DNA from: Delphinapterus leucas
Lineage: Eukaryota > Chordata > Mammalia > Artiodactyla > Monodontidae
Assembly (NCBI RefSeq): GCF_002288925.2
Contig: NW_022098072.1
Span: 22,591,329-22,655,328, forward strand
Reading direction: 5' to 3'
Length of the DNA: 64,000 bases
The position numbers were made by a program, and so were the translations under genes. This document shows positions 25,190 to 37,679 of the stretch, piece by piece. The first letter of the stretch is position 1. Each line of letters begins with the position of its first letter. The notes under the pieces were generated by a model, which ran no database searches, had not been told where the DNA came from, and worked only from the letters and a program-made list of their open reading frames with translations.

Positions 25190-25830
25190 AGAAAAAATCT
25201 AATGTGGGCAAGAGTAAGAAGAAAGAAGCAGCACCGTGCCCTTTTGATAGACGTGTAAGTAAAGTCAACCTACTTGGAGAAAAGAGTGTGGCAATATGTT
25301 CCTAAATTCTAAATAGGCATATCCTGTGATCCAACAATTCTGCTTCTAAGAATTTATTCTACAGGGATAATCAGACAAGTGGGCAAACATAATAAGCATT
25401 ATTTTCTACAGTAAAACAAAAATAAAAGCCCAGAAACAACATAAATGTTTATTAATAATAGAAAAATACAGACAATGGAATACCATAAAGCAGTTCAAAA
25501 TCATTATATAAATCTCTTACTAACAGAAAGATACCAACATATAGCATTTAGATATTTAAAAAGAACTGATTAAAACCACATACGGAGGATGATCCTACTT
25601 CTGTAATTTTTTTTTAAAGGTGAGTATGTTTGTTTGTATACAGACCACAAATGGATGAAAAGATGTCAGGAAGGAAATGCACCAAAATATTAAGTAATTA
25701 TCTCTAGATGGTGGGATTTTGAGTGAAAGTTTCTTACTTCCTCCCTTATTTCTTTCCTTATTATCTAATTACTTTTGCACATTGTATAACTTTTCTAATT
25801 ATTTTTAAAAACCAATTTTAAATATTTGCT
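25190..25830 (+). mobile_element. L1 or HAL1 relic
   Basis: CCTGTGATCCAACAATTCTG, AAACAACATAAATGTTTATT and ATACAGACAATGGAATACC are typical of old L1/HAL1 3' sequence. The ends are unclear. Confidence 0.6.
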
Positions 25831-25999
25831 TTTTACAGCTCAATAATTACTATTTCCTTATTTATAACATGCAGTGTATATTAAGGAGTTCAGAACAATT
25901 TGTTAAGGACTTAATGACACTCTAGAAATAAAGAGATACTAAATAGCCAATGATCACCAAAATTTCATGTTAAAAAATTAATGGTAATAGGATTAACAC

Positions 26000-26198
26000 T
26001 TTTTTTTTTCTTTTTTGGCCTCTCACTGTTGTGGCCTCTCCTGTTGCGAAGCACAGGCTCCGGACGCGCAGGCTCAGCGGCCATGGCTCACGGTCCCAGC
26101 CGCTCCACGCCATGTGGGATCCTCCCGGACCGGGGCACGAACCCATGTCCCCTGCATCGGCAGGCGGACTCTCAACCACTGCGCCACCAGGGAAGCCT
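26000..26198 (-). mobile_element. Short A-tailed CHR SINE, minus strand
   Basis: T-run, then GGCCTCTCACTGTTGTGGCC to the reversed head CCACCAGGGAAGCC. The usual GCGGTACGCG next to the tail is missing. Confidence 0.95.
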
Positions 26199-26349
26199 CA
26201 TATATTTTTGATAGTATAAAAGTATCATCTCCTTTATTCCTCACAACTCATTCCCCATTTTTACATACTTCTCTTTTCAGACCCTAATCCTTTCCAGTTC
26301 TTCCCAAGGTATTAAAAACACTTTTTATTCACGTTTAGAATTTATCTTG

Positions 26350-26725
26350 CCCAAACACCTCCAGATCTCTGAGTTTATTATTTCTTTTACCTCTACACTA
26401 TGTATTTACCACTCATCCTACTATACTAAAAATCACTTCTCTGTCTGGCTCACTCTTCATCCTTCAAAACTCAGCTCTCATAGGCTTTCCCTGCTCTTGG
26501 AAGCTTTCCAAATCACCCGCACAGTCCTGGGTCAGTTCAGTGTCCCTCCTGGTTACCCCCACAGCATCCTGTGCACACCTGTAAAACAGAATTTATAGCC
26601 CTGTATTGTAATCTATTTCATTCTCTCACTAGATTGTAAGAAAAGGAACTGTCTTCTATCCTTACACTCCTAATTCCTGCACAGGGTTATTCAGTAAGAG
26701 TCAAATAAATGAGTGAATGATATTG
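26350..26725 (+). mobile_element. L2 LINE 3' end
   Basis: CTCAGCTCTCATAGGCTTTC, CACTAGATTGTAAGAAAAGG and the terminal AAATAAATGAGTGAATGA are the L2 3' end. Confidence 0.8.
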
Positions 26726-26859
26726 CTTATTATCTTTTTTCACTGTATATTTTTAATTTAGCCCAATATACTATAAATCCTTAAAGGATGGAACTTTGTT
26801 ACATGTGTCTTTGCTTTAAAAAAAATTTTAATTGGAAAAAAAAATACTATCAGACCTAA

Positions 26860-27985
26860 ATGTAAGACCTAAAACTACAGAACTCTTAGAAGAAAACAAA
26901 AAAGTAAATCTTTGCAACCTTAGATCAAGTAGCAGTTTCCTAGTACAAGCAACAAAAGAAAAAAAGACATAAAGTGGACATCATTAAAATTAAAACCTTT
27001 TGCGCTTCAAAGGACACCATCAAGAAAGTGAAAAGGCAATCCACAAAATGAGAGAAAATATTTGCAAATCATAAATCAGATAAGGGCCTAGCATCCAGAA
27101 TATATAAAGAACTCTTACAACTCAACAACAACAAAGAATAAAAAGACAGCCCAATTAAAAAAATGGGAAAGGGATTTGAACAGACATTTCTCCAAAGACT
27201 ATACACAAATGGCCAAAAAGCACGTGAAAAGATGCTCAATATCATTAGTTATTAGGGAAATACAAATCAAAACCACAATGAGATACCATTTCATACTCAC
27301 TAGGATGGCTAAAATAGAAAAGACAGACAATACCAAATGCTAACAAAGGAATTGGAACCCTCACACATTGCATTTCGTAATGTAAGATGGTACAGCGGCT
27401 TTGCAAAACAGTCTGGTAGTTCATCAAAAGGTTAAATATAGAGTTAACATACAACATACCTAACTACCTTAGGTTCCACTCTTAGCAATTCCACTCTTAG
27501 GTATATGCCCAACAATTTAAAACATATGGTCAAAAAAACATTCTACATAAATGTTCATAGCAGCATTATTTACAACAGCCAAAAAGTGGAAGCAACCCAA
27601 ATAACCATCAACTGATGAATGCATAAACAAAATATGGTATATCCACACAATGGGATAATCTTCGGCCACTTACAAGACTGAGGTACTCATACATTCTACA
27701 ACATGAATGAACTCTGAAAACATTATGCTAAGTGAAAGAAGTCAGAAATAAATCACATACAGTATGATTTCAATTATATGAAATGTCCAGATTAGACAAA
27801 TCCATAGAGAGAGAAGTAGATTAATGGTTGCCAGGAGCTAGGAGAATGGGGAAATAGGGAATATTGCTAATGGGTAAAGGGCTTCTTTTGGGGGTGATGA
27901 AATGTTCTAAAATTAGATACTGATAATGATTACACAACTCTGTGAATATACTAAAACCACTAGGTTGTCAAAAAATAAATTAAAA
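26860..27985 (+). mobile_element. Old L1 (ORF2 3' part and 3' UTR)
   Basis: ORF2 nucleotide matches such as CACAAAATGAGAGAAAATAT, GACATTTCTCCAAAGAC and CCACAATGAGATACCATTTC, then 3' UTR GGTTGCCAGGAGCTAGGAG and TTTTGGGGGTGATGAAATG. Frames are broken. Confidence 0.88.
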
Positions 27986-28340
27986 GCCTCTGCTATGATG
28001 GACCTAAATAAATATTTTACTGACGAAAAATACAGTAACTTATCAATCAATCAATCAGTATATTATTAGAAAGTTTATGGAAAAGTGCACACTGACAACT
28101 GACAATAAATAATTTGCCTTCATCAATCTCTTCAATAATCATCATGGATGCTCCATAGGCAAATAGTTCTCATTACATTTATATTAGACATCTTGTTACA
28201 GATAAGAATGTTGGGGTAGGAATTAGAAAAGGACACCAATATATTAGAAACTGAAACATACTATGTGATCTTAAGGGAGTTATTTAGTGTTTCTGGACTT
28301 CTTTTAAGGCAAGCGATTTAACAAGATATAAGATTCCATC

Positions 28341-28437
28341 TTTTTTTTTTTTTTGACCGTGCAACATGTGGGATCTTAGTTCCCTGACCAGGGCTTGAAC
28401 CTGCGCCCCTGCACTGGAAGCACAGAGTCTTAACTGC
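28341..28437 (-). mobile_element. Truncated CHR-1-like SINE, minus strand
   Basis: T-run, GACCGTGCAACATGTGGGAT, TTCCCTGACCAGGGCTTGAA, then lost before the head. Confidence 0.8.
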
Positions 28438-28671
28438 AATCACTACCTTTAAGTACATCTGGAAAGAGATTTTTAATTAAATTATGTTCTTAAAACACCA
28501 ACTTTATGCAGATCAATATAGTAATACTAGGCAATACTAGGAAACACCAGTTCACTTTGAAGCTCCTAATCATAATCTCCACTTTAAAGTCAAATATTGT
28601 TGAGCATAGTTTGATTTATGTACTCTCTCTTTTCACTTTACATTTTTCACTTTAGAAATTCCCTCTCTCAG

Positions 28672-28996
28672 GGACTTCCCTGGTGGCGCAGTGGTTAAGA
28701 ATCCACCTGCCAATGCAGGGAACACGGGTTCAAGCCCTGGTGTGGGAAGATCCCACATGCCACAGAGCAACTAAGCCCGTGTGCCACAATTACTGAGCCT
28801 ACGAGCCACAACTACCGAAGCCTGCAGGCCTAGAGCCTGTGCTCCGCAACAAATAGAAGCCACCACAATGAGAAGCCCACACACTGCAACGAAGAGTAGC
28901 CCCTGCTCTCACAACTAGAGAAAGCCCATGCATAGCAACAAAGACCCAATGCAGCCAAAAATAAATAAATTAATTAATTAATTATTTTTTAAAAAA
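28672..28996 (+). mobile_element. Long CHR SINE
   Basis: Head at 28671. One of the usual CTACTGA units is missing. The TSD GAAATTCCCTCTCTCAG is at 28655-28671 and 28997-29013. Confidence 0.96.
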
Positions 28997-29049
28997 GAAA
29001 TTCCCTCTCTCAGAAAAACAAAGTTTTAACTAAATATCTGTTGATCACG

Positions 29050-29460
29050 GTGCTACATGTAATAATAAAAAGTTACAACCTAAGCATCAATCAACAAAGT
29101 AAACTGGTTAAACAAATAATGGCACATGTATACGGAGAAAGTCATTAAAAACATAGAACAGTGACTTTCTGAGGAAAGAAGGTCAGAAAACAGACTTTTA
29201 ACCCAAACCCTCAAGAGTAACTGCATATAATTGATGCTACTATTGATGGAAGGTTTGTATATGGGAATGGTATAGATTTTCTTGAAAAGAAAACCACTGC
29301 TGAAAAAGAACATTTCATGAATTGAGACAATATCCATTACATATTGTTAAACAGAAAACACAAGTTACCAAAAATCATGTAGAATATGATCACATTCTTG
29401 AGAAAATAAAAGCATATATTTGCTCAGAAAAACATGTATAAAAATATATACTACACCATT
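29050..29460 (+). mobile_element. Probable HAL1/L1 relic
   Basis: CAATCAACAAAGTAAACTGG, AAACAAATAATGGCACATG and AACATGTATAAAAATATATA have the wording of old HAL1/L1 3' sequence. Confidence 0.5.
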
Positions 29461-30004
29461 CATAGTGTTCATCTATGAATTATTTGAATCCTTTTGCTTA
29501 TCTTTTTTTCCAGCTTTGAGAATTATATAAATTTAAGGTGTACAATGTGATGATTTATGTGTATATACTGCTGATTATCACAACAGGGTAGTTAACACAT
29601 CCATCATCTCACAGTTAACAATTTGTGTGTGTGTACTTATCTTTGTTTAATTTTTCTTAAACATGTTCTATTTATAAGAAGAAAATTTTAATTAAAAAAA
29701 ATAAGACTCTCCTCTTTCATTTATTTTCTTTATTTTGAAGGCTTAAAGTAAAATAGCCCATCATGGAATCCATTTTCCTTTCCTAATATAATAAAGTTTC
29801 TTATAACAATTAATTGTAGATGGGGAAAAAAAATTCTATCTTCCTACTGAACCTAATAAGGTTAATCCTCATTTTCAAAACTACAAGGTGACTATAATTT
29901 TTGCTCAATACCTACCCTTTCTTTTTATTTGCTAATTTAAGCCTCAGGGAAATTTACTGAGGAAACCCCCTTATATTTTTGGAGAAAAAATAAACCAATA
30001 CTTT

Positions 30005-30185
30005 GGTGGGGACTTTTATACTCCTCATAGCAACCACATGAGATGGTAATTTATCATCATATAAATTTTACAGGTGGAGAAACTGAGATTGAGATATATT
30101 TTCCCAAAATACCACAGCTAGAGAGTATTAGCCCAGATTTGAAATAAGAGTTTCCAGTTCCAAGGTTTCCTTATACCACAAGTGT
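30005..30185 (-). mobile_element. MIR SINE relic
   Basis: CTCATAGCAACCACATGAGA, TTTTACAGGTGGAGAAACTG and CCACAGCTAGAGAGTATTAG are reverse-strand MIR, strongly diverged. Confidence 0.65.
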
Positions 30186-30645
30186 ATCTTTATATTTTTA
30201 TCTTTAATTGAGAATCAGAAGTAAAAATCCCTCTCTGAGAAAAGAAAATTCAAGTGGTTCTTTAAGAAGGAATAAACTTTATTTAAATCATTTGAACCCA
30301 AAAGTACTTTGTTTATTTAAAGGCCTTTGTGACTGGAAAATGTCTTTCTGATAAAGGCACTGAATTTACAACTTCAATAAACTGGACCAAAAAGCTTAGT
30401 CAGTTGGTGTGGAGCAAGGGTCACATGTAAAATTTAATATGTCTAACTCCTGTTCTCTTACAAGCACCAAATTTCTCTGTTGTGTTTTCCTTTCATTTGT
30501 ACAAAACAGATAAGGAGCCCCATAATGCAATATGGCTTTATTTAAAAGCCCATCTTTACCCATCTAAATTTTAAACCTTTATATTTACATGGATTTAAAG
30601 GTCTACAAAATTTGTATTGATTAATTATGTAAAGTCTTTACATAG

Positions 30646-31076
30646 TGTGAGAGACAGTGATACTTCATTAACTGTATTTATCATTAAGCACTTTGGTAAT
30701 AAGGCCCAAAATAGAGTCACTTATGCTAAGCCCCACACTAACAAACCTTGACTTAATTACAATTTTGCCCCCCCCAACCCAGAAATGGAATCTTAAAATG
30801 AGTCAATCAGGAATCACCTGATCGGCACTAGTTAGGTAATCTGCCTGAGAGACCCCTGCCATCCCCTAAAGGAAAGCGACCTTGCCATAACCAATCTGCT
30901 TATGTGCCTAGTATAACGTCCTTGTTCCTGCTGCCTTCTGCTTATAAAAGTCTTTCATTTTGTACAGCTCCTTAGAGCTCCTTTCTGTCAAGATTGAATG
31001 CTGTCCAATTCATGAACCATTGAATAAATCCAATAAGATTTTTTAAATATACTCAGTTGAATTTTGTTTTTAAACA
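30646..31076 (+). mobile_element. ERV LTR (5' LTR candidate)
   Basis: Has a TATA-like box TTATAAAAG near 30941, a poly(A) signal AATAAA near 31023 and ends TTAAACA just before a primer-binding site. The left end is uncertain (TGTGAGAGACAG taken as the start). The structure fits a class I (gamma-like) ERV. Confidence 0.65.
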
Positions 31077-31080
31077 AGTT

Positions 31081-31098
31081 TGGTGGCAGTGACGGGAT
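31081..31098 (+). other. Retroviral primer-binding site, tRNA-Leu-like
   Basis: TGGTGGCAGTGACGGGAT follows the LTR by four bases. From memory it best resembles the complement of the tRNA-Leu 3' end (about 15 of 19 positions including the next base). Other tRNAs fit less well. Confidence 0.6.
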
Positions 31099-32004
31099 CC
31101 AAAGGAGACTTCTGATGACTTCGTGGATGAGAAACACAGGCATTGGTACTGTGAATCCTTTGAGTTCTGTGTCTTTCCAAGAGCCATCGGTAAGCTCCTC
31201 TTGGTTCTGAGCTCTTTTCTCTGTGTTGAGCTCCCAATCTAACTGGCTTCCCAGTCCAAGGCTTAGAGGGTCAGCTTGAGCTGCCAGACAGTTCCACCTG
31301 GAACCCGAGTCCCTAGCCCTTGGTTAGTCCACAGTGCCCATTTGTTGGGATCTACTGGTTCAGTCCAAAATTCTACTTTAGGAACTACCGACAGTTGCAC
31401 TTAGAAACATCTAAGGCCTTCTCTTGGCAAGTCCACAATACCATCTCTTTGGTTACTGCTGGTGTCCACAGTTCCATTTCCTTGGTTACTGTTGGGTTCT
31501 GTTACTATGCACATGAGGTAAAGGAATAATAGATCTACTGTGAATGGGAATCTCAGAAGCCAAAGTGACAATACTGATGGGTACAGGTCAGGTACTTAAA
31601 AGTTGTCAGAGTACTCACTGCTCTAAGACACCCATGCTAGAATAAGTTGGTCATGGAACAGGTTAGATTTAACACTAGGTCACCCACCAACCTCAAGAAA
31701 ATTTCTGTGCAACAAGATACACTGTAAAACATCACAAAATCCCCAACCAAGCAGCACATCCCTATTAGGTATTAATTTGCTCCGAGAGACCCAAAGTATA
31801 GGTAAAGAAATAGGATCCTCAAGTTTCAAAGGATTGAGCACATCACCTTCTGATACAACTGCTTATTTTAATTCTAAGAACTATGGTCCTGGAAGCTGTT
31901 GATATCTATAAAAATGGCAAAATCTTACTAAGACAACCTAGAATTATAATGGTCATTAAGGGGAACATTCCAACTAAACAAGATCAATCATTTAAAAAGT
32001 GCAG

Positions 32005-32220
32005 GGGCTTCCCTGGTGGCGCAGTGGTTGAGAGTTCGCCTGCCGATGCAGAGGACACGAGTTCGTGCCCCAGTCTGGGAAGATCCCACATGCCGCGGAG
32101 CGGCTGGGCCCGTGAGCCATGGCCGCACTAAGCCTGCGCGTCTGGAGCCTGTGCTCCGCAACAGGAGAGGCCACAACGGTGAGAGGCCCGCGTACAGAAA
32201 AAAAAAAAAAAAAAAAAAAA
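32005..32220 (+). mobile_element. Short A-tailed CHR SINE
   Basis: Complete. The TSD AAAAAGTGCAG is at 31994-32004 and 32216-32226. Confidence 0.97.
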
Positions 32221-32324
32221 GTGCAGTTGAAAGCAAGGACTCCAAAGCAAACAAACAGAATGGGATACCTATTTTAATTAACATGCAGAAGCTTCCAAAA
32301 GGCTTCAAGATTCTAAAATAGCTT

Positions 32325-32550
32325 GGGACTTCCCTGATGGTCCAGTGGCTAAGACTCCACACTCCCAATGCAGGAAGCCCTGGGTTCAATCCCTGGTCAG
32401 GGAACTAGATCCCACATGCTGCAACTAAGGAGCTTGCAGGCCACAACTAAAAAATCCCGTGTGCTGCAACTAAAGATCCTGCAGGCCACAACTAAGACCC
32501 AATGCAGCCAAATAAACAAATACATAAATGAATATTTTAAAATAAATAAG
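32325..32550 (+). mobile_element. Intermediate-length CHR SINE (GCAACTAAG-repeat type)
   Basis: Head GGGACTTCCCTGATGGTCCA with repeated GCTGCAACTAA units and an AAATAAACAAATACAT tail. The TSD TAAAATAGCTT is at 32314-32324 and 32551-32561. Confidence 0.95.
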
Positions 32551-32793
32551 TAAAATAGCTTCATTGAAAGACTTATAGTAAAATGCTAATGAAAAATTAA
32601 AGACACAAGAGGTACCTAAAACAAGACTACAAGACCTACGTGACTCCTACTACTCCCCTCTATCCTACTTTACTTGAGCACTCATTCTACTAATCCTCTG
32701 TCTGAATCATCTTTCCACTCTGAAGAGACTACAAGACCATAAACAAAAGTCTCCCAATTAGTGGCCTTACAGACACCCCCATATTTACCCTCA

Positions 32794-33010
32794 AAGGTGG
32801 GCCCCCATGTGGGCGTCTCTCAGGGTTGACAAGATTCTGGGGGATTTTCTGGTTATTCCCTTAAACAACCAATGGGAAACTAAAATTAAAATTAATGGAA
32901 AATCTTGCCAAACTCTGGTAGATACCAAAGGTACACTCTCTACTTTAACCCCCACTCTGAAGTCTGCAGATGGGATCCTGGGAAAATCGTCAGAACCTGG
33001 CAAAGGATGA
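32794..33010 (+). pseudogene. Retroviral protease relic
   Basis: A 67-codon open stretch contains LVDTKGTLSTL, recognisable as the aspartic protease active-site region LVDTGA-type with the GA pair changed. It is short, with no flanking pol frame, and not functional. Confidence 0.6.
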
Positions 33011-33467
33011 GAATCTTATCAGAGTCAGCTCTCCTGAATATATGCTTGTAGTGCCAGAGAGAGAAAGGTAAAATTTCATGTTGTCCCTTCCTTTCCAAAT
33101 CCACACCCGCTGGTTATTAATCCTTTCTCTCCTAGAGACACCTATTGCCTTCTTGTGTGTCTCTTTTTTGTCCTGAGAATTGTCTAAGTCTTTCTTTCTT
33201 TCTTCCGGGTATCTTTGAGAGTGACTCAGGCTCTTGAAAAGGTAGTATATTTTGCACCCTCTTTGGAGATGCCTCTTGAGTCCAAGGGGTTGTCCAACAC
33301 TGCCAGGAATATTTACTGTTAGTCCCAATTGAAACCTGATAAGATATTTGAAAGGATTTTTTTAAAGTAGCTCTGGGTCAGAAGTTGGCCAAATTGAAAG
33401 CGATATTCAAAGCCTGACAGGAACTTTCTTTTAGGCCTTCTCCCCTAAGCTGAAATGAAAGGAAACT

Positions 33468-33690
33468 ATGTCCCCAGAGTGGGGAAAACTACTCCAAAGA
33501 CAAATAGGTCTAGATCTAGAACACAGGAATCTTTTGATTTCTATCTTAGTCGAAGATCTTCTCCCTGACATAAAGAAGCAAATTGAAAATAATGCAGTCA
33601 GATGGGAGGGTCAGCCCTTTGAAGTCATTTTGGTTGCAACTCAATTCTTCAAGGAATTAAAAATAACTGTCCTCATCTTATAAATGCAGC
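33468..33690 (+). pseudogene. Gag-like fragment
   Basis: A 71-codon open stretch with DIKKQIENNAVRWEGQPFEV resembles the end of a class I ERV capsid region. No CCHC zinc finger follows. A purine-rich tract (33926-33949) lies downstream. The assignment is tentative. Confidence 0.4.
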
Positions 33691-34444
33691 TCTAGAAGAA
33701 ATTCAAAACCTACCTATCCTTTTTAACCAATCCCAAAACCTCCCCTATTCATCTCAAAAGGTTTATAGGTATTATTAACATTCTGGCCTTAGGAAACAAA
33801 AGTCCTTCTAGGAGGAACTTTCATTCTTTCTCTGTGCCTTCAAGATATAAATGTTCTGCTTGGTCTTCCCTAGAAACTGAAGGCCCTATCTTTGAAATGC
33901 GAACTTCAGGGAGGTAGTTCTTATCAGAAGGAAAGAAAAAAAGGGGGTGAAATGTTATCTGGAAACTAGGCGAATGAAAAATCCTAAATGTCTTCTCCAC
34001 AAATATTAGTGAAAAGTTTAAGCATCTGAGCAGGTAACCTTAACTTATTCCATCTGCCAGAAACACAATTTGGACCCAACTGTTCTTTTATAATCTACTG
34101 ATTTTTGCATTATCATACCTATCTCATAGCTAAAATGTTGGAATGGAAGCTACAAGATCTCTTTGCAGTCTGAATGTTTATGAATGTCCACGCATGTATG
34201 TTATAGATGGGTGATATTTTCCTACCCTCAGATGATATTGCCAGAATTAATTTGTAAAAAGCTCTATTTAATTGGCTTAAAAACAAACAAGTGCTATGTA
34301 AATCAAGTATGCGTTCAGAAATTTAAAAACCCACTTTTTTCAAGTTCATGTGATCTAGAATAAATCTTTAGTAAATAAAAGCCAGTGTAAGTTTGTTGGT
34401 TTAATTAAAATAGGCAAGTCCTTAGAGTTATCAACATTAAATAT

Positions 34445-34490
34445 AAAACTTACTCTACAAAAAAAAAAAAAAAAAACTTACTCTACAAAG
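34445..34490 (+). mobile_element. Poly(A)-only retrotransposition scar
   Basis: The 17-bp direct repeat AAAACTTACTCTACAAA is at 34445-34461 and 34474-34490. Nothing lies between the copies except the A-run. Confidence 0.8.
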
Positions 34491-34714
34491 GTGTACCAAA
34501 AGTCAAGCTCGTGTTATGTTACAGAATTTGTCAGCAAAAAAGGTAACTTAAGATGATAGTTAGCTGTTAATGTCTCATGAAATTCTCATGGGTAATCTAA
34601 ACTTAATTGTTAAGAACAAGTGACATAAATAGATGTAAGTTTGTAAATAAACTTCAAAAATAATTGTGCTTTATGGTATATGTACTTAAAAATAGTTTCC
34701 AAAATCTTTTCAAG

Positions 34715-34772
34715 TAACTAACACATTGTAAAGCAACTATACTTCAATAAAAATTAATAAAAATAAATAAAT
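34715..34772 (+). mobile_element. Very short L1 3' tip
   Basis: ACACATTGTAAAGCAACTAT and ACTTCAATAAAAATT match the last 50 or so bases of artiodactyl L1s, with an AAATAAATAAAT tail. Confidence 0.7.
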
Positions 34773-36149
34773 AAAAATCTCTTTGGTTACTTGAAACCTT
34801 AAAGATATACTGAGATAAGTTAAATGACGGATATTCATTGAATAGCTAGACCATTTCCAAATAAGATAAAATACTAAAACATTAGTTATTGAACATAGGT
34901 TTACCAAATTTAGGCTTCCTTTCATAGAGGAACTAAAAATATTTGGGTCTTTTATTAAAAATATTTTGTGTTACATTGCAAAATTTAATATGAGGAGGAA
35001 TATGCTTAAGAAATTATGAAATGTATTCATAAATTTGCTAGTAACAGTTCACAATTGTTTACTTCTTAATTTTCACTGGAAATCAGGTTTTTAAGCATTA
35101 AAAATTCTAATATAAGTAATTAAAATGACTAGAAATAATAAGGGAAACATCTCTGTATGCAAGGAAAGTAGGATGTGTGTTTTCAAAAAGAAAATGTATG
35201 AGAAAAGGAGATGTATTTTGGTTAAAAGAAGGTAATGTCCTAAAGTATAGATGGTTATTTCAGAATGGGAAAGAAAAGAAAAAGGGACAAATTATGGACA
35301 CAAAAATTTGAGGAGAGAGGGAGACAGACAAAGAGAGAGAACAGGAATCTTGTGTGGTCAAACTGGCTAAAAATTGAATTATTATTATAACAGTTTAAAA
35401 AATAAGCTTTAATACCTATACTGTACTTATATAAAATGAAAACTTAATTTTCTTTCATCTGCTAAAAAGAGAAAGCTTCATTGGACTAATGGTCTGCTCT
35501 TGATAAGCTATTGTGAAAGGTTTCCATTTTTAAGTAATCTACCTAGAAAGTAACAATTTTGTGTTTTAACAAAATAATTTCCTGTGCTTCGTGTTATCTT
35601 TATCACCAGGTCTTTGATTACTTGAAAAAACCTAGTTTTCTCAATATTAAAGTTTTGCTCAGAACTATGTAGTCTTCTGTATTTGCCTTTGAAATCCTTA
35701 ATTGTCACTTTGGTTAAATGGATAATTAATTATTGTTTCATAATGATCTGTGATCTTTTTTAGTCAAGTGTTCAAAACCTTTTGATATTTTGACAAACTT
35801 CCCAATATTGAATTCTAAATGAAGTCTTTTTGACCTCCAACTAACTTTGGGATTTTCCAGAGGGCCCCTGGATCATCTCAAAAAAATGTGTTCTCTCTCC
35901 TCATAAAAAGAGAGATATTAAACTAGTTAGGCTTATTTGAAATGTTAAATTACATGGGAAGCATTGTCAAGTAAGAAGTAATGCTAAACTCTGTATCAAG
36001 ATAAGCATTCTAGAAATTGTATGAAATTCCTAGAAACCTGATATGCCCTGGTAGAATATTATTAGTCGTAAGATTATAATTCTAGTTATAATCTTAAAAT
36101 GTTTTGTGTCACAGAAATAACCAAATTTCCTTGTCAATAATGAACTCTC

Positions 36150-36347
36150 GGGCTTCCCTGGTGGCGCAGTGGTTGAGAGTCCGCCTGCCGATGCAGGGGA
36201 CACGGGTTCGTGCCCCAGTCCGGGAAGATCCCACATGCCGCGGAGCGGCTAGGCCCGTGAGCCATGGGCGCTGAGCCTGCGCGTCCGGAGCCTGTGCTCG
36301 GCCGCAGCAGGCAGAGGCCCGCGTACCGCAAAAAAAAAAAAAAAAAA
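36150..36347 (+). mobile_element. Short A-tailed CHR SINE with internal deletion
   Basis: Altered near GTGCTCGGCCGCAGCAGGCA. The TSD AATAATGAACTCTC is at 36136-36149 and 36348-36361. Confidence 0.96.
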
Positions 36348-36892
36348 AATAATGAACTCTCATCGGATCTTTAGCAATGGACATTTTTAAGTCTTTTGTC
36401 ATTTATAGACAGTTATTGTTTTACTCTGATGCTTTTGCAAAAGTGAGACTCACGGAAAGGACACTACCAAGAACTCTTTACCACTGACACCACTGTAAAT
36501 TATAAGGTGTCAAACCTTAGGTACATATTTTACAACTGAAGAAGGTTCCACCTGACACCTTGTCCTGTGCAAATGCTGGAGGCTTTGAAATCAAAATGAC
36601 TAGGGAACGAAGTAGCCAACATCTATGTAGACTGCTTCCTCCTAAAATGTCAGATCAGGAAAGTTTCTTTCCATTCCTCCTTCCCTCTCTGACCATCCTT
36701 TTCCTAATTCTTACACCATGAAGGTATTTATGATTCTTTTGTACACTTCTTACCATGCTCTGGCCTGGAAATAAAATGCCATTGTCTACATACCCCAGGC
36801 CACTGCAATCCAACTTCCAAATGACTGTTGAATTTGCCATGATTCTGGTGATCCTATAGTTCCGCCTGTCACAAAATTCTCCCTGATGTCCA

Positions 36893-37640
36893 ATGCCTCA
36901 CTTTCTTGGAACAAATTCAGTCCCCCTCTATCATGTCATACTCCCTAAATTTGGGGGTTTATTTCCCTGTCTCTGGTTAAACCCCCCCTTTGTAAAGAGC
37001 CTAAATACAGGGAAACCTGTATTTAGGCTCTTTACAAAGAAAGGGACACAAGGGAAGGTAACCAGAATAAAAATGCCTGTGTGGTCTACAGAAACCTTAA
37101 ATTTTAAATTACCAGGAGGCATTCATGATTCAAGTTCGCTTCCTTTGGCAGATTCCTCCTCCCTTGGCTAGGGAGTAAGTGCAAATGAGGCTATGATCAA
37201 GAACCTCTCCTTAACTGTTAAAGATACTGCAAAAACTACTGCTAAAGCAACAGCGGCCCAACAAAAATCTCTAGACTCTGGCCAGGTTGTTCCTGATAAC
37301 AGGATAACCCTTGATTATCTTTTAACTGAGGAAGGAGGTATCTATGACATGGCCAAACACCACTTACTGGACTTGGATTGACACTTCTGGGAAAATTGAG
37401 ACCCAGCTACATAAGATCACTAAACAAGCCAGTTGTCTTAAGAAAGTTACTTATTTAACAGAGTCTTTCTTTGACTTATTTGATTCTGATTGGTTTGGGT
37501 CTTGGGGACCATGGGTCTGAAGTACACTCCAGATATTGGGAATTATCCTGCTTATATAAATAACTATAGTAGTCTCCCTGGAACACTGTATTCTCTCAAA
37601 AGTTTTAAATACGTGTTTGCAGCCACTACCAGCAAGTAAA
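36893..37640 (+). pseudogene. Env TM-like relic
   Basis: Fragments in two frames. The second has the pattern LDSGQVVPDNRITLDYLL followed by an EEGG motif, as in the conserved helix of gammaretroviral TM subunits. The downstream sequence still suggests a membrane segment near 37530-37590. Stops and frameshifts break it. A perfect inverted repeat lies at 36988-37039. Confidence 0.65.
36988..37039. repeat. Perfect inverted repeat, 24-bp arms, 4-base loop
   Basis: The left arm is 36988-37011, the loop GAAA is 37012-37015 and the right arm is 37016-37039. The arms begin CTTTGTAAAGAGCC and are exact reverse complements. They lie in the Env TM-like relic. Confidence 0.97.
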
Positions 37641-37679
37641 TGATCTCCTAAGACCAGAATGTCAGAAAAGGAACAAAGA

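Larger units (their letters stand above)
33700..36135. other. AT-rich sequence, mostly unrecognised
   Basis: Lies between the Gag-like and Env-like relics. It contains a poly(A)-only insertion (34445-34490) and an L1 3' tip (34715-34770). No pol-like frame was found in any reading. Confidence 0.5.

Noticed and set aside
33926..33970. Polypurine tract followed by a 3' LTR
   Set aside because: A purine run is present, but the following sequence does not resemble the LTR at 30646 and has no LTR end.
36893..37400. A co-opted (syncytin-like) env gene
   Set aside because: Frames are short, shifted and contain stops, and no surface subunit or intact full-length frame is present.
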